Notes: a model not told the origin generated them from the letters alone. A stretch of 7,586 nt of DNA from Desulfobacteraceae bacterium (GCA_028572035.1 JAPVWE010000055.1:1-7586), one strand, 5' to 3'. Counted from the stretch's first letter, positions 1 through 6,958 are shown. Translations and numbers: made by a program.

Positions 1-82
1 GGTTTGAAGCGGCACGCTGAGGCCCCCTGTTAGAGGGCATGAGGTAAAAAAAGACATCTCCATGCTCATGCGTCTCACCAAG

Positions 83-123
83 GGTAACTATTTGGCCTTG
101 AGTAAAGGCCAGGAGTAGTTATC
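83..123. repeat. Imperfect inverted repeat (hairpin)
   Basis: A seven-base stem TGGCCTT (93-99) / AAGGCCA (105-111) has a five-base loop. It is continued, after a small asymmetric internal loop, by GGTAACTA (83-90) / TAGTTATC (116-123), which pairs fully if one G-T wobble is allowed. No T-run follows on either strand, so I do not call it an intrinsic terminator. The rest of 1-147 shows nothing I can name. Confidence 0.4.
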
Positions 124-147
124 AAAGAGCTAAAATGTTACGATATT

Positions 148-540
148 TCAGGTTTGCTGACCAGCAGTTTGAGAACCTCTAATTGCTCCATCCGTCATCC
201 TCTGGCGGGCCCGTCTTTCTATCTCTTTTTCTGACATCCCCCTGTAAATCTCAATTTGTTTTCTTGCCCCTTCTTCAGGCTTCCTGAGAGCCAAATCCTT
301 CAAAACTCATTCATTAGGGTTGTTTGAAGGACAGAGATCCGCACTTGAGCTGGATTCCCTGCGATGGCCTGGCCAATACCCTCAGAGAATCCGATGCAGG
401 CCAATGTTTTTCTGCGACTATAACACAGACACCAACGTAGTTCCATCCCTACATATCTGAGAGGAAAACAGGACCGTCCACAAGTTTACAAACCTCTTCT
501 CTTTACGGCAATGAGCAAAGAATCTCAGGGAGGTTGTCAT
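148..540 (-). pseudogene. Possible decayed minus-strand coding region, family not recognised
   Basis: No intact gene is visible here. On the minus strand one frame is open from 306 down to a TGA at 148-150; it contains the stretch RKQIEIYRGMSEKEIERRAR and has an ATG at 235-237. A second frame is open from an ATG near 450 down to a TGA at 300-302 and ends in MNEF. One extra base in the four-base A run at 302-305 would join MNEF directly to KDLALRKPEE of the first frame. A 40-codon frame also runs from an ATG at 538-540, two bases after the glycosylase stop, to a TAG at 418-420. None of these starts has a convincing ribosome-binding site. The amphipathic, charged composition looks protein-like, so I read it as a broken gene or overlapping fragments. 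Chance open frames are the alternative. Confidence 0.25.
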
Positions 541-542
541 AT

Positions 543-1211
543 CTATTTGAATATCTCGCCTGTCTCTTTATACCACATCACCAAATCGAGATGGCCCATA
601 GGTATGTGGACTGCCTCTGAAAATTCCATCATCCTTTTTTCTATGTCAAGATACCTTCTCCTTGATATAGAGCCTGGGATTTCTTTTAGCACCCCAATGA
701 GTTTTAGATTCTTCACTATGTGCCTGTCGAGAATTGCGAGATTCTGCTGGAACCCGATGTTTCTTAAGAAATGGCTCGCCTCCTTGTAACCTATACCCTT
801 GACATTCTGAACCAGCCATTCTCTTGCCTCATGACCATCATTAATCCGGTTCATTATGGATTTTATGGAGACCTTGCTATCATCTAAGAATTTTTTTCTC
901 GCCTCGATAATATACTCTGATTTCTTGTACAAAAATCTTACCTTATTTAATTCTTTCGCAATCTGACTGGCATCTCCTGCAAGTAAAACCCCTTTTTTCA
1001 TCATGTTCTCTACAGCAGCCCAGCAGGATATGCCCCTTGATTGAGGAGTCAGTATACAAAAGACGAGTTCAGCAAAGATCTCTTCTCTTGTCCCTGTCTT
1101 CCAAATCTTCTCAAATTCATGTAATCTCAACCCAATCTCTTCCCTCTTAGAGTTATAAATAGCCCTAATTTCTTCAACTGGATGATTCCTTCCCATTAAA
1201 AAATGGCTCAT
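543..1211 (-). CDS. ogg: 8-oxoguanine DNA glycosylase / AP lyase, Ogg2 type
   Basis: This base-excision repair enzyme of the helix-hairpin-helix GPD superfamily removes 8-oxoguanine opposite cytosine and cuts the abasic strand by beta-elimination. The 222 residues are near the usual length for Ogg2 (about 205-220). The helix-hairpin-helix is NVKGIGYKEASHFLRN (136-151), with the Schiff-base lysine at K143. The conserved aspartate is D162 in LAILDRHIVKNL. The protein ends in EIFK; a C-terminal lysine is a known Ogg2 hallmark whose carboxylate end contacts the damaged base. There is no cysteine-rich iron-sulfur cluster of the Nth/MutY kind. The ATG at 1209-1211 is the only usable upstream start because a stop lies about 50 bases before it, but its ribosome-binding site is weak; an internal ATG (M6) is possible. 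The gene diverges from the helicase gene across a repeat-rich gap. Family identity is firm; substrate is inferred. Confidence 0.92.
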   Translation of the reverse strand: MSHFLMGRNHPVEEIRAIYNSKREEIGLRLHEFEKIWKTGTREEIFAELVFCILTPQSRGISCWAAVENMMKKGVLLAGDASQIAKELNKVRFLYKKSEYIIEARKKFLDDSKVSIKSIMNRINDGHEAREWLVQNVKGIGYKEASHFLRNIGFQQNLAILDRHIVKNLKLIGVLKEIPGSISRRRYLDIEKRMMEFSEAVHIPMGHLDLVMWYKETGEIFK

Positions 1212-1334
1212 AATCTTAGGTGATGGATTTTGATGTTGAGGAAATACCCTCTATTGATCTATAATCCCTAAAAATAAAAAACTTTATAATGGCAGGTTTT
1301 AGGATTAGATACAAAAGAAATTTTTTAAATAAGG

Positions 1335-1364
1335 ACGCAGATTTTCGCTGATATCCGCAGATAA
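1335..1364. repeat. Tandem decamer repeat, three units
   Basis: Three abutting ten-base units (1335-1344, 1345-1354, 1355-1364) fit the pattern N-CGC-A/T-GAT-W-W: acgcagattt, tcgctgatat, ccgcagataa. The ten-base period is close to one helical turn. It lies between the divergent glycosylase and helicase genes. Similar degenerate CGCxGAT arrays occur as dispersed intergenic repeats in several bacterial groups (general knowledge, not checked). Function unknown. Confidence 0.6.
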
Positions 1365-1398
1365 TTATTCTATTAGCTCTTTATATTTAAAATCTTTC

Positions 1399-1467
1399 TT
1401 CCGAGTTCCGAATGACGGAACCCGCCCCGTCCCGATGGGATCGGGATCGCTTCGGGAGAATTCGGAA
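1399..1467. repeat. Hairpin-rich intergenic repeat block
   Basis: TTCCG (1406-1410) pairs with CGGAA (1416-1420) over a five-base loop. TCCCGAT (1430-1436) pairs perfectly with ATCGGGA (1440-1446) over GGG. The ends TTCCGAGTT (1399-1407) and AATTCGGAA (1459-1467) are near-complementary and could close the block. It looks like a dispersed palindromic element rather than a terminator, since no T-run follows. The rest of the 1212-1548 gap is AT-rich; a TATAAT at 1285-1290 has no good -35 partner. Confidence 0.5.
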
Positions 1468-1490
1468 ACAACCTGCATTTATCCACCACA

Positions 1491-1521
1491 GGCGGATTCA
1501 CCCGCCATAAGTCAGGCGGGT
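1491..1521. repeat. Three-block alternating inverted repeat before the helicase gene
   Basis: ACCCGCC (1500-1506) can pair with GGCGGGT (1515-1521) over an eight-base loop, or its CCGCC part can pair with GGCGG (1491-1495) over six bases. The two hairpins exclude each other. The block ends 28 bases before the helicase start codon, so it would lie in the mRNA leader. It may simply be another palindromic repeat. Confidence 0.5.
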
Positions 1522-1536
1522 TAATCTGGGTCCAAA

Positions 1537-1541
1537 AAGGA
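1537..1541 (+). promoter_or_regulatory. Ribosome-binding site of the helicase gene
   Basis: AAGGA lies seven bases before the ATG at 1549, which supports that start over the internal methionines. Confidence 0.7.
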
Positions 1542-1548
1542 AATTCCT

Positions 1549-4239
1549 ATGCAATCCAGTTACAGGCGAAGACAGCCCCCGGTACATGGTATCCCGCGTA
1601 TCAGACCAAGCGCTGACCACAGGTTGGAAAGTGTCTTTTCACAGATCGGCGTACCTGAAAAAAGACCTTTTCAACCAGACCCGTTCCAGATCAAGGCCCT
1701 GTCTGCTATCAGGCATGCTGATTGCCTGGTTTCAACACCAACCGGAAGTGGCAAGACATGGATTGCAATAGAGGCGATAGAGGGTCTACATAAGAATGGT
1801 GGGAGATCATGGTACGCATCCCCTCTTAAGGCGCTTACCAATTCCAAATACCTGGAGTTTGGGGCCCGCTTTGGAAAAGAAAATGTTGGCATATTAACCG
1901 GTGACCGGGTAGAGAATCCAGATGCCCCGATTATTGTAGGAACCACCGAGATCCTCAGGAATCAGCTCTATGATGCCATGCATAAAGGAGAGGATTTATC
2001 TGCGGATCTTGTGATCTTGGATGAAGCGCATTTTCTTGGAGACGCGGATAGGGGCGTTGTATGGGAGGAGACCATGATATATCTCCCTGCCCGAATTCCT
2101 CTTCTATTGCTCTCTGCCACCATAGGGAATACCTCACAGATTGCCGCGTGGCTCCAACATTTAAGGGGGAAGAAATGCATTGTGATTGAAGAAAGGGCAA
2201 GACCTGTCCCTCTGTTTCCCCTCTTTTTCCACCCAACAGGAAGGCTATCTCCCTTGATTGGTAAGAAAGGGCTTGATAGAAAGGTATTGGATTATTTAGG
2301 CAACCCAAAAGCACCTGTCATTGCTACAGGCAGAAGGCTTCCCCCGTTTGGTGAGATAATAGATGTGTTAAGGAAATATGATCTTCTTCCAGCCATATTC
2401 TTTTTGAAATCCAGGGCCAATTGTGATGAGGCACTTGACCTGTGTAAGGTAAACGTAAGGCACGATGAATATAGCAAAAGGAGACTGAACAAAGAGATTG
2501 ATAAACTGATAAATCTATATCCTCACCTCGCTCGACACAATCAAGTATGGCACCTGAGAAACCTTGGTATTGGATCTCACCATAGCGGTCAACTACCATC
2601 GTGGAAACTGATGATAGAGGATTTGATGACAGGTGGTTTGCTTGATGCGGTATTTGCCACATCAACAGTGGCTGCGGGGGTAAACTTTCCTGCAAGGAGC
2701 ATCATTTTTCTCAATTCGGACAGATACAATGGACATAAATTTGTCTCTTTGACATCTACTGAACTTCACCAGATGACAGGTAGGGCAGGGAGAAGAGGAA
2801 TGGATAATATCGGCTTTGCTATAGTAATTCCAGGGCCTTTTATGGATACTCCTTTAGTTGCAACTCTGTTGAAATCTCCATCTGAAGATGTCGTGAGCCA
2901 GATAAGGATTGATTTCTCAATGGCCTTAAACCTTCTCTTATCCCATAACCCTGAAGAGATTAAAGAGATCCTTTTCAGATCCTTTGCCAACTATGTGAAT
3001 CTGGAAAACAGGGACAAGGGTCTTGAAGATCGGCTTAAGCAAGCCGGTAAGAGATTAATGGGATTTCTTCGTCACCCCCTGTGCAGTTCCTCGGAATTTG
3101 CCCTCAATCTGTCAAGGAAGATCGTTGCCATAAGAAATGAGATTAGGAAAGTCAAGGAGGATCAAAGAAAGCTTGAAACCACCCTTTCTAAAACCGCCAA
3201 TCTTGTCCCTGGGAGACTATTTTTGGATACAAGATCCCGCCTATATTGCGTTGTCAAAAGCCACACAAAGAGGGATAGAAATGGGGTCCTTGCCTGCCGC
3301 CTAAGGCACGGATCAGGAAGAAAAAAACTACCAAAGATGCGATTTCTTGCTCCAGAAAAGATCTCAGCTATCCTGGATAGGGTGGTAGACATCCCGTCAA
3401 CGGAAGGCTCAATTGCTTTACAGGGCATCTTATCCAAGGTATTATCAAATGAGATACCTCCCCCCCTTGAAGGCCTGCCATTAGGGGAAGAGGAGGTCTC
3501 TAAAGTCAAACCCTTGAAAGATCGTATCCATTTCCTTGAACAGGAACGTGACCACCTCCTGTGCAACAGATGTGAACATTTTGATATCTGTCATGGCAGG
3601 CGCAATAGGGCCTTTAGATCAGCCCTTAAAGGATTTTCCAATTTGTGGGATGCAGCCAATGCTGTGAGGGAAAACCTTTGGGCTGATTTTATACGTCATC
3701 TGAATTTCTTAAAGGCAGAAGGTCATGTAAGGGATGATGGTGCCCTGACAGACGACGGGAAGTGGGCATCTCAGCTAAGGATTGATCAACCTCTTATGAT
3801 TGCTGAAGGCCTGAGATTAGGCCTCTTTCCGGAATCAAACCCTTCTCTTTTGGCTGGCCTTATAGCAGCCTTTGTCTATGATAGGGAGATAGAGGTTGAA
3901 TTTGACCATTCAAAGGTCCCAAAGGAACTTATTACTGCGTATGACAAGATGAAAAACGGGCTTTTTCCTCTTATGGAGAGGAAGACCATCCACGGATTTC
4001 CGGTAAGACCTATCCCATTATGGGCAGCAGCCACAATCCATGCCTGGGCAAAGGGACTTGAATGGGAAAGGGTCTTGATGATAGTAGATATGACCGAAGG
4101 TGATTTGGCCATGCTGGTTTCGAGAACCGCTGACAATTTAAGGCATGTTGCATCCCTCACCAATGTTTATCCTGCTGTTGCCAGGACATCGACTCATGCC
4201 ATCTCCCTGATCCTCAGGGAGCCTGCTATCTTTGATTAG
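1549..4239 (+). CDS. Ski2/HelY-like DEAH-box superfamily 2 helicase with DSHCT C-terminus
   Basis: This is an ATP-driven nucleic-acid helicase of the Ski2/Mtr4 branch, 896 residues. Motifs in order: Q-like region FQPDPFQIKA (41-50), Walker A TPTGSGKT (63-70), motif Ia SPLKALTN (91-98), Ib GTTEILRNQL (131-140), DEAH (158-161), SAT (189-191), motif IV region AIFFLKSRA (282-290), HHSGQLP (344-350), motif V ATSTVAAGVNFPA (370-382) and motif VI QMTGRAGRRG (408-417). The QMTGRAGRRG form is typical of Ski2/Mtr4/HelY. The C-terminal third has a DSHCT-like layout: LTDDGKWA (734-741), AEGLRLGLFP (752-761), then the ratchet-helix segment EGDLAMLVSRTADNLRHV (850-867). A basic, charged helix (about 525-545) and a cysteine group C672/C675/C681 with H682 lie between the two parts. 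A good ribosome-binding site fixes the start. The gene is probably co-transcribed with the rhomboid gene 38 bases downstream. Whether it acts on RNA (Ski2-like) or DNA is not decided by sequence. Confidence 0.92.
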   Translation: MQSSYRRRQPPVHGIPRIRPSADHRLESVFSQIGVPEKRPFQPDPFQIKALSAIRHADCLVSTPTGSGKTWIAIEAIEGLHKNGGRSWYASPLKALTNSKYLEFGARFGKENVGILTGDRVENPDAPIIVGTTEILRNQLYDAMHKGEDLSADLVILDEAHFLGDADRGVVWEETMIYLPARIPLLLLSATIGNTSQIAAWLQHLRGKKCIVIEERARPVPLFPLFFHPTGRLSPLIGKKGLDRKVLDYLGNPKAPVIATGRRLPPFGEIIDVLRKYDLLPAIFFLKSRANCDEALDLCKVNVRHDEYSKRRLNKEIDKLINLYPHLARHNQVWHLRNLGIGSHHSGQLPSWKLMIEDLMTGGLLDAVFATSTVAAGVNFPARSIIFLNSDRYNGHKFVSLTSTELHQMTGRAGRRGMDNIGFAIVIPGPFMDTPLVATLLKSPSEDVVSQIRIDFSMALNLLLSHNPEEIKEILFRSFANYVNLENRDKGLEDRLKQAGKRLMGFLRHPLCSSSEFALNLSRKIVAIRNEIRKVKEDQRKLETTLSKTANLVPGRLFLDTRSRLYCVVKSHTKRDRNGVLACRLRHGSGRKKLPKMRFLAPEKISAILDRVVDIPSTEGSIALQGILSKVLSNEIPPPLEGLPLGEEEVSKVKPLKDRIHFLEQERDHLLCNRCEHFDICHGRRNRAFRSALKGFSNLWDAANAVRENLWADFIRHLNFLKAEGHVRDDGALTDDGKWASQLRIDQPLMIAEGLRLGLFPESNPSLLAGLIAAFVYDREIEVEFDHSKVPKELITAYDKMKNGLFPLMERKTIHGFPVRPIPLWAAATIHAWAKGLEWERVLMIVDMTEGDLAMLVSRTADNLRHVASLTNVYPAVARTSTHAISLILREPAIFD

Positions 4240-4270
4240 GAACTGGGAATTAGGGAATTTAGGAATTAGG
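4240..4270 (+). repeat. Degenerate GGAATTA tandem repeat in the gene junction
   Basis: The space between the helicase stop and the rhomboid start is made of about four degenerate copies of GGAATTA (ggaactg, ggaatta, gggaattta, ggaatta). The last AGG (4268-4270) lies seven bases before the rhomboid ATG and is the likely, weak ribosome-binding site, so copy number could affect translation spacing. Confidence 0.5.
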
Positions 4271-4277
4271 CACTTAG

Positions 4278-5240
4278 ATGATACCTCTCAGGGATACAAT
4301 ACGTTCAAAAAACTACCCTGTAGTCAATTTAGCGATTATTGTCCTGAATGTTCTCTTTTTTATCATAGAGATATCCAAGGGTGAAACACTAAATCGGTTT
4401 ATCTATACCTATGGTTTAGTGCCCGCCAGGTACTCTATCCCAACGATTTCCTCTTATTTTACCCTTGGACAGCAACTCCTTTCTTTCGTATCATTTATGT
4501 TCCTGCATGGAGGATTCTTTCATCTCCTTGGGAATATGTGGTCACTCTACATATTTGGCGATAATGTGGAGGATAGGCTCGGTCCTTTCAGGTATCTTCT
4601 CTTTTACCTTCTGTGTGGGTTTGCCTCTGGTGTCTCCCATCTTGCTATTAACTGGCACTCTCAGACACCGACCATTGGTGCCAGTGGGGCCATTGCAGGA
4701 GTAATGGGGGCCTACATGATGCTGTATCCTAAATCAAGGATATTGACCCTGATACCAATCTTTTTTTTCTTCCACCTTGTGGAGATACCTGCTGTTTTCT
4801 TTCTTGCCATCTGGTTTATCTTCCAGTTCCTGAGTGCAGCTGGAGGACAGGGTGGTATTGCCTGGTGGGCACATATTGGTGGATTCATCTTTGGAATCAT
4901 CTTCCTCCGAGTATTCCTGTTATTCGATGAGTCTTTTTTAAGCAGAAAGCTCGGACAAATAACCAAAAAAAGCAGGTCTGCCAGGATCCAGGTGATAAGA
5001 CCTGTCAGTTTTGGCCAGGATCCGGACATGTACGGGAACATAACTGTCACCAGAAGGGAGGCCGCCTTTGGTGCCAGGAAGCTTGTCAACATCCCGGAAG
5101 GTTTCAAGAAAAAGCGATTTGTGTTAATCATCCCTCCTGCAACCTCGGAAGGAAGCAAAATGAGGCTTTCCGGCCTGGGTCGAAAATTGGATGGAGGGGA
5201 AAGTGGTGACCTCTATCTCAAGGTAAATATAGAAGATTAG
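4278..5240 (+). CDS. Rhomboid-family intramembrane serine protease with a DnaJ-type C-terminal domain
   Basis: This membrane protease cleaves transmembrane substrates within the bilayer. Of its 320 residues, about 1-215 are the six-helix rhomboid core. HGGFFHLLGNMW (77-88) supplies the oxyanion pair H82 and N86, GASG (134-137) carries nucleophile S136, and AHIGG (198-202) carries catalytic H199, so the Ser-His dyad is complete. The first membrane helix is about 15-32. After a basic linker (223-240) the soluble tail, about 250-320, matches the first C-terminal beta-domain of DnaJ/CbpA: ITVTRREAAFGARK (255-268), LIIPPATSEGSKMRLSGLG (283-301) and GDLYLKV (310-316). No J-domain or HPD motif is present. 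The tail may recruit unfolded or substrate proteins at the membrane face (inference). The gene is likely in an operon with the helicase. Protease assignment is very sure; the DnaJ-like reading is by motif only. Confidence 0.93.
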   Translation: MIPLRDTIRSKNYPVVNLAIIVLNVLFFIIEISKGETLNRFIYTYGLVPARYSIPTISSYFTLGQQLLSFVSFMFLHGGFFHLLGNMWSLYIFGDNVEDRLGPFRYLLFYLLCGFASGVSHLAINWHSQTPTIGASGAIAGVMGAYMMLYPKSRILTLIPIFFFFHLVEIPAVFFLAIWFIFQFLSAAGGQGGIAWWAHIGGFIFGIIFLRVFLLFDESFLSRKLGQITKKSRSARIQVIRPVSFGQDPDMYGNITVTRREAAFGARKLVNIPEGFKKKRFVLIIPPATSEGSKMRLSGLGRKLDGGESGDLYLKVNIED

Positions 5241-5241
5241 C

Positions 5242-5258
5242 CTTGTTTCTAAAACAAG
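5242..5258. terminator. Weak hairpin between convergent genes
   Basis: A perfect seven-base inverted repeat, CTTGTTT (5242-5248) and AAACAAG (5252-5258), with a three-base loop starts two bases after the rhomboid stop and ends six bases before the stop of the convergent gene. A rival pairing TTTCTAA / TTAGAAA overlaps it. Position suggests a shared terminator, but the stem is AT-rich and no clear T-run follows. Confidence 0.35.
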
Positions 5259-5264
5259 CTCTAA

Positions 5265-6143
5265 TTAGAAATAGGAATAGTTGAGATAGCGCTTATACTG
5301 TTGGGGACTGATAAGCTCTTTGTAGAGCATATCTTTCAGGATCCGCCTTAATTTCCTTTTATGGCGACTGGCAATGTATTTGTTTTGGAAAATTGAGTGG
5401 TGATATTTTCTGGGAGATGGCAGCATCAATGCCAGGAATGCTCCTTCCGCTGCGTTGACCTGATTTGGTTTTTTCTTGAAATAGTAAGTAGAGGCCCTGC
5501 CCACGCCGAAAATGTCAGGGCCAAACTCGGCAATATTCAGATAAATTTCCAAGATCTGGTTTTTGGAAAATCTATCTTCCATGCGTCGCGTAACAATAAG
5601 TTCCTTCAGCTTCCTGGTAAGCGTTTTGGAGGAATATAAAAACACGTTTTTTACGACTTGCTGGCTGATCGTACTGGCTCCATAAACGAATTTACGTCGT
5701 TTGATGTTTTCCGCAAATGCATTGATAAGGGCGTCATAATTAATTCCTTTGTGCTCAAAATAACTGGCATCTTCACCCATCACCACGGCATAAAGTAGAT
5801 CCCGGCTAATCTCCTCCAAAGGACTCCACCGGTAGCTAGCTCGTTTGCCATTCAGTTTGCTGATTACCCGTCCCTGGGCAATTCCTTTAAGCTCCTTAAA
5901 TGTCATCGTTTCAAAATCAGGCATGGAACTGAAAAAACCATAAAGGAGAATTCCCATTATTCCGATAAACACGCACACCAGAAAGCCCGTTATTAAACAA
6001 ATCAAACGAAAAAAACGATAGGGACTCAACACAACGTAAGAAACCCTCTCAACAATGGATCGGATTTTTTCTTTTAATCGCAAGTTAAACTTCTTTTTGA
6101 CAGATTCGTGGGGTAGTTTCTCTTTCAACTGAACCCGGCTCAC
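5265..6143 (-). CDS. mtgA: Monofunctional biosynthetic peptidoglycan glycosyltransferase (family GT51)
   Basis: This enzyme polymerises lipid II into glycan strands on the outer face of the inner membrane. The 292 residues have a basic cytoplasmic tail (1-42), one membrane anchor (about 43-71) and a GT51 domain (about 90-250). Motifs: GEDASYFEHKG (123-133) with catalytic E124, GASTISQQVVKN (155-166), RKLKE (177-181) with the second conserved glutamate E181, and ILEIYLNIAEFGPDIFGVG (197-215). There is no transpeptidase domain, so it is the MtgA/MGT type rather than a class A PBP. It is somewhat longer than E. coli MtgA because of the N-terminal extension and a basic C-terminus (255-288). The start is GTG (6141-6143); no ribosome-binding site is visible, and a promoter lies directly upstream. 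Only non-standard start codons occur between GTG and the upstream in-frame stop at 6174-6176. Confidence 0.92.
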   Translation of the reverse strand: MSRVQLKEKLPHESVKKKFNLRLKEKIRSIVERVSYVVLSPYRFFRLICLITGFLVCVFIGIMGILLYGFFSSMPDFETMTFKELKGIAQGRVISKLNGKRASYRWSPLEEISRDLLYAVVMGEDASYFEHKGINYDALINAFAENIKRRKFVYGASTISQQVVKNVFLYSSKTLTRKLKELIVTRRMEDRFSKNQILEIYLNIAEFGPDIFGVGRASTYYFKKKPNQVNAAEGAFLALMLPSPRKYHHSIFQNKYIASRHKRKLRRILKDMLYKELISPQQYKRYLNYSYF

Positions 6144-6153
6144 TATAACTATA

Positions 6154-6183
6154 ATACTATCAGATTTTGCAGGTTAAGGTCAA
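6154..6183 (-). promoter_or_regulatory. Sigma-70-like promoter of the glycosyltransferase gene
   Basis: On the minus strand TTGACC (6183-6178) and TAGTAT (6159-6154) are separated by 18 bases. Transcription would begin around 6148-6144, zero to a few bases before the GTG start, implying a leaderless or near-leaderless mRNA, in keeping with the missing ribosome-binding site. Confidence 0.5.
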
Positions 6184-6308
6184 ATCAGGTGTAAAATGTG
6201 TAGATTGAATTATCAGAACCTGCTTTTTGTGGAAAGGAATATGGAATGATGTTCTCATCAATCTGAATGAATTTCCACCTTTTAATTCGCTACATTTGGA
6301 AGGACAAC

Positions 6309-6440
6309 ATGGCTAAGCCAGTAAGAGTTGCAAACATGGAAAATTGCTCAGGCTGCCAGCTTTGTGAGTATGTTCATTCGCCAGGATGGGCATATGTGCG
6401 GCAAAGAACTATCAATTGGCCCGTGATGAAGAACCCTTAA
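6309..6440 (+). CDS. Short CxxCxxC protein, likely truncated ferredoxin-like remnant
   Basis: A 43-codon frame begins MAKPVRVANMENCSGCQLCE and ends at a TAA (6438-6440). A strong ribosome-binding site, GGAAGGA (6298-6304), lies four bases before the ATG. The segment CSGCQLC (13-19) has the spacing of the first three ligands of a 4Fe-4S ferredoxin cluster, placed after a short beta-like start as in ferredoxin-type electron-transfer subunits. The fourth cysteine (usually three residues on, followed by proline or serine) and the second cluster are missing; the sequence instead runs YVHSPGWAYVRQ. I read this as the 5' end of a broken iron-sulfur protein gene, or a very small metal-binding protein. 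Other frames downstream restore no cysteine motif that I can see. Confidence 0.4.
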   Translation: MAKPVRVANMENCSGCQLCEYVHSPGWAYVRQRTINWPVMKNP

Positions 6441-6481
6441 ATACATTTTCCCTTGACCGTGGAAAGGCTCGGGGCAAAAAA

Positions 6482-6907
6482 TCATTGACCCTTAGGAGAA
6501 AGTCGCACCCTTGCTCCATCGATCTCGACAGTCGTCTTCGAATAGGTCAGTTTTTGGATGATCTTTCCGTCCCTGAAGTGGACAACATCTACTCCCCGTC
6601 TCCTCTCAGGCCTTCCCTCGTAGCCCTTTTCTGACGACGGCCAGTCGAGCTGCCATCGGTACAGGACTTTCTGCTTGGCCTCATCAACAAAGAGGTCCTC
6701 CGTAGTGAATCGAAAACCCCCATGGTTTTCAAACCAGGGGGCCCATGCCTGATGTAAGGCCTCCTTACCCTGCACTATTGCACCATGCCAGTGTTCAAAA
6801 AAGACATCCTCGTGAAAGAGCTCCATTACACCAGTGAGGTCGTGGTCGTTCCAGGCCAGTTCCCATTGTATCATGGCGTTGCTGATCTCTTCTTTTGAAA
6901 GCTCCAT
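6482..6907 (-). CDS. NTF2-like / SnoaL-like domain protein
   Basis: A 141-residue cytosolic protein with the cone-shaped alpha+beta fold of the NTF2-like superfamily. The pattern is typical: N-terminal helices with WELAWNDHDLTGVMELFHED (15-34), strand FFEHWHGAIVQGKEAL (36-51), helix AWAPWFENH (54-62), then strands VLYRWQLDW (81-89) and RGVDVVHFRDGKI (104-116). Members include polyketide cyclases, ketosteroid-isomerase-like enzymes and many uncharacterised small proteins; nothing here fixes a substrate. Candidate pocket residues are H32, D34, H39, H41 and D107 (inference). Translation signals are strong: AAAGGAGGAG (6920-6911) ends three bases before the ATG. The gene stands alone, facing the short CxxCxxC frame. 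Its upstream region carries a perfect palindrome, suggesting control by a dimeric regulator. Confidence 0.85.
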   Translation of the reverse strand: MELSKEEISNAMIQWELAWNDHDLTGVMELFHEDVFFEHWHGAIVQGKEALHQAWAPWFENHGGFRFTTEDLFVDEAKQKVLYRWQLDWPSSEKGYEGRPERRRGVDVVHFRDGKIIQKLTYSKTTVEIDGARVRLSPKGQ

Positions 6908-6910
6908 CTG

Positions 6911-6920
6911 CTCCTCCTTT
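6911..6920 (-). promoter_or_regulatory. Strong ribosome-binding site of the NTF2-like gene
   Basis: AAAGGAGGAG on the minus strand, ending three bases before the ATG, is the best translation signal in the window and fixes that start. Confidence 0.8.
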
Positions 6921-6958
6921 CACAGGTAGGTTGGCTATCCTCTAACCTGTCAAAATTT

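Noticed and set aside
83..123. Hairpin as an intrinsic terminator
   Set aside because: No run of T follows on either strand and no intact gene ends beside it.
511..789. 92-codon plus-strand frame
   Set aside because: Antisense shadow of the Ogg2 gene, which has clear catalytic motifs.
6386..6634. 82-codon plus-strand frame overlapping the NTF2-like gene
   Set aside because: Half of it is antisense to the NTF2-like gene, and its start has no ribosome-binding site.
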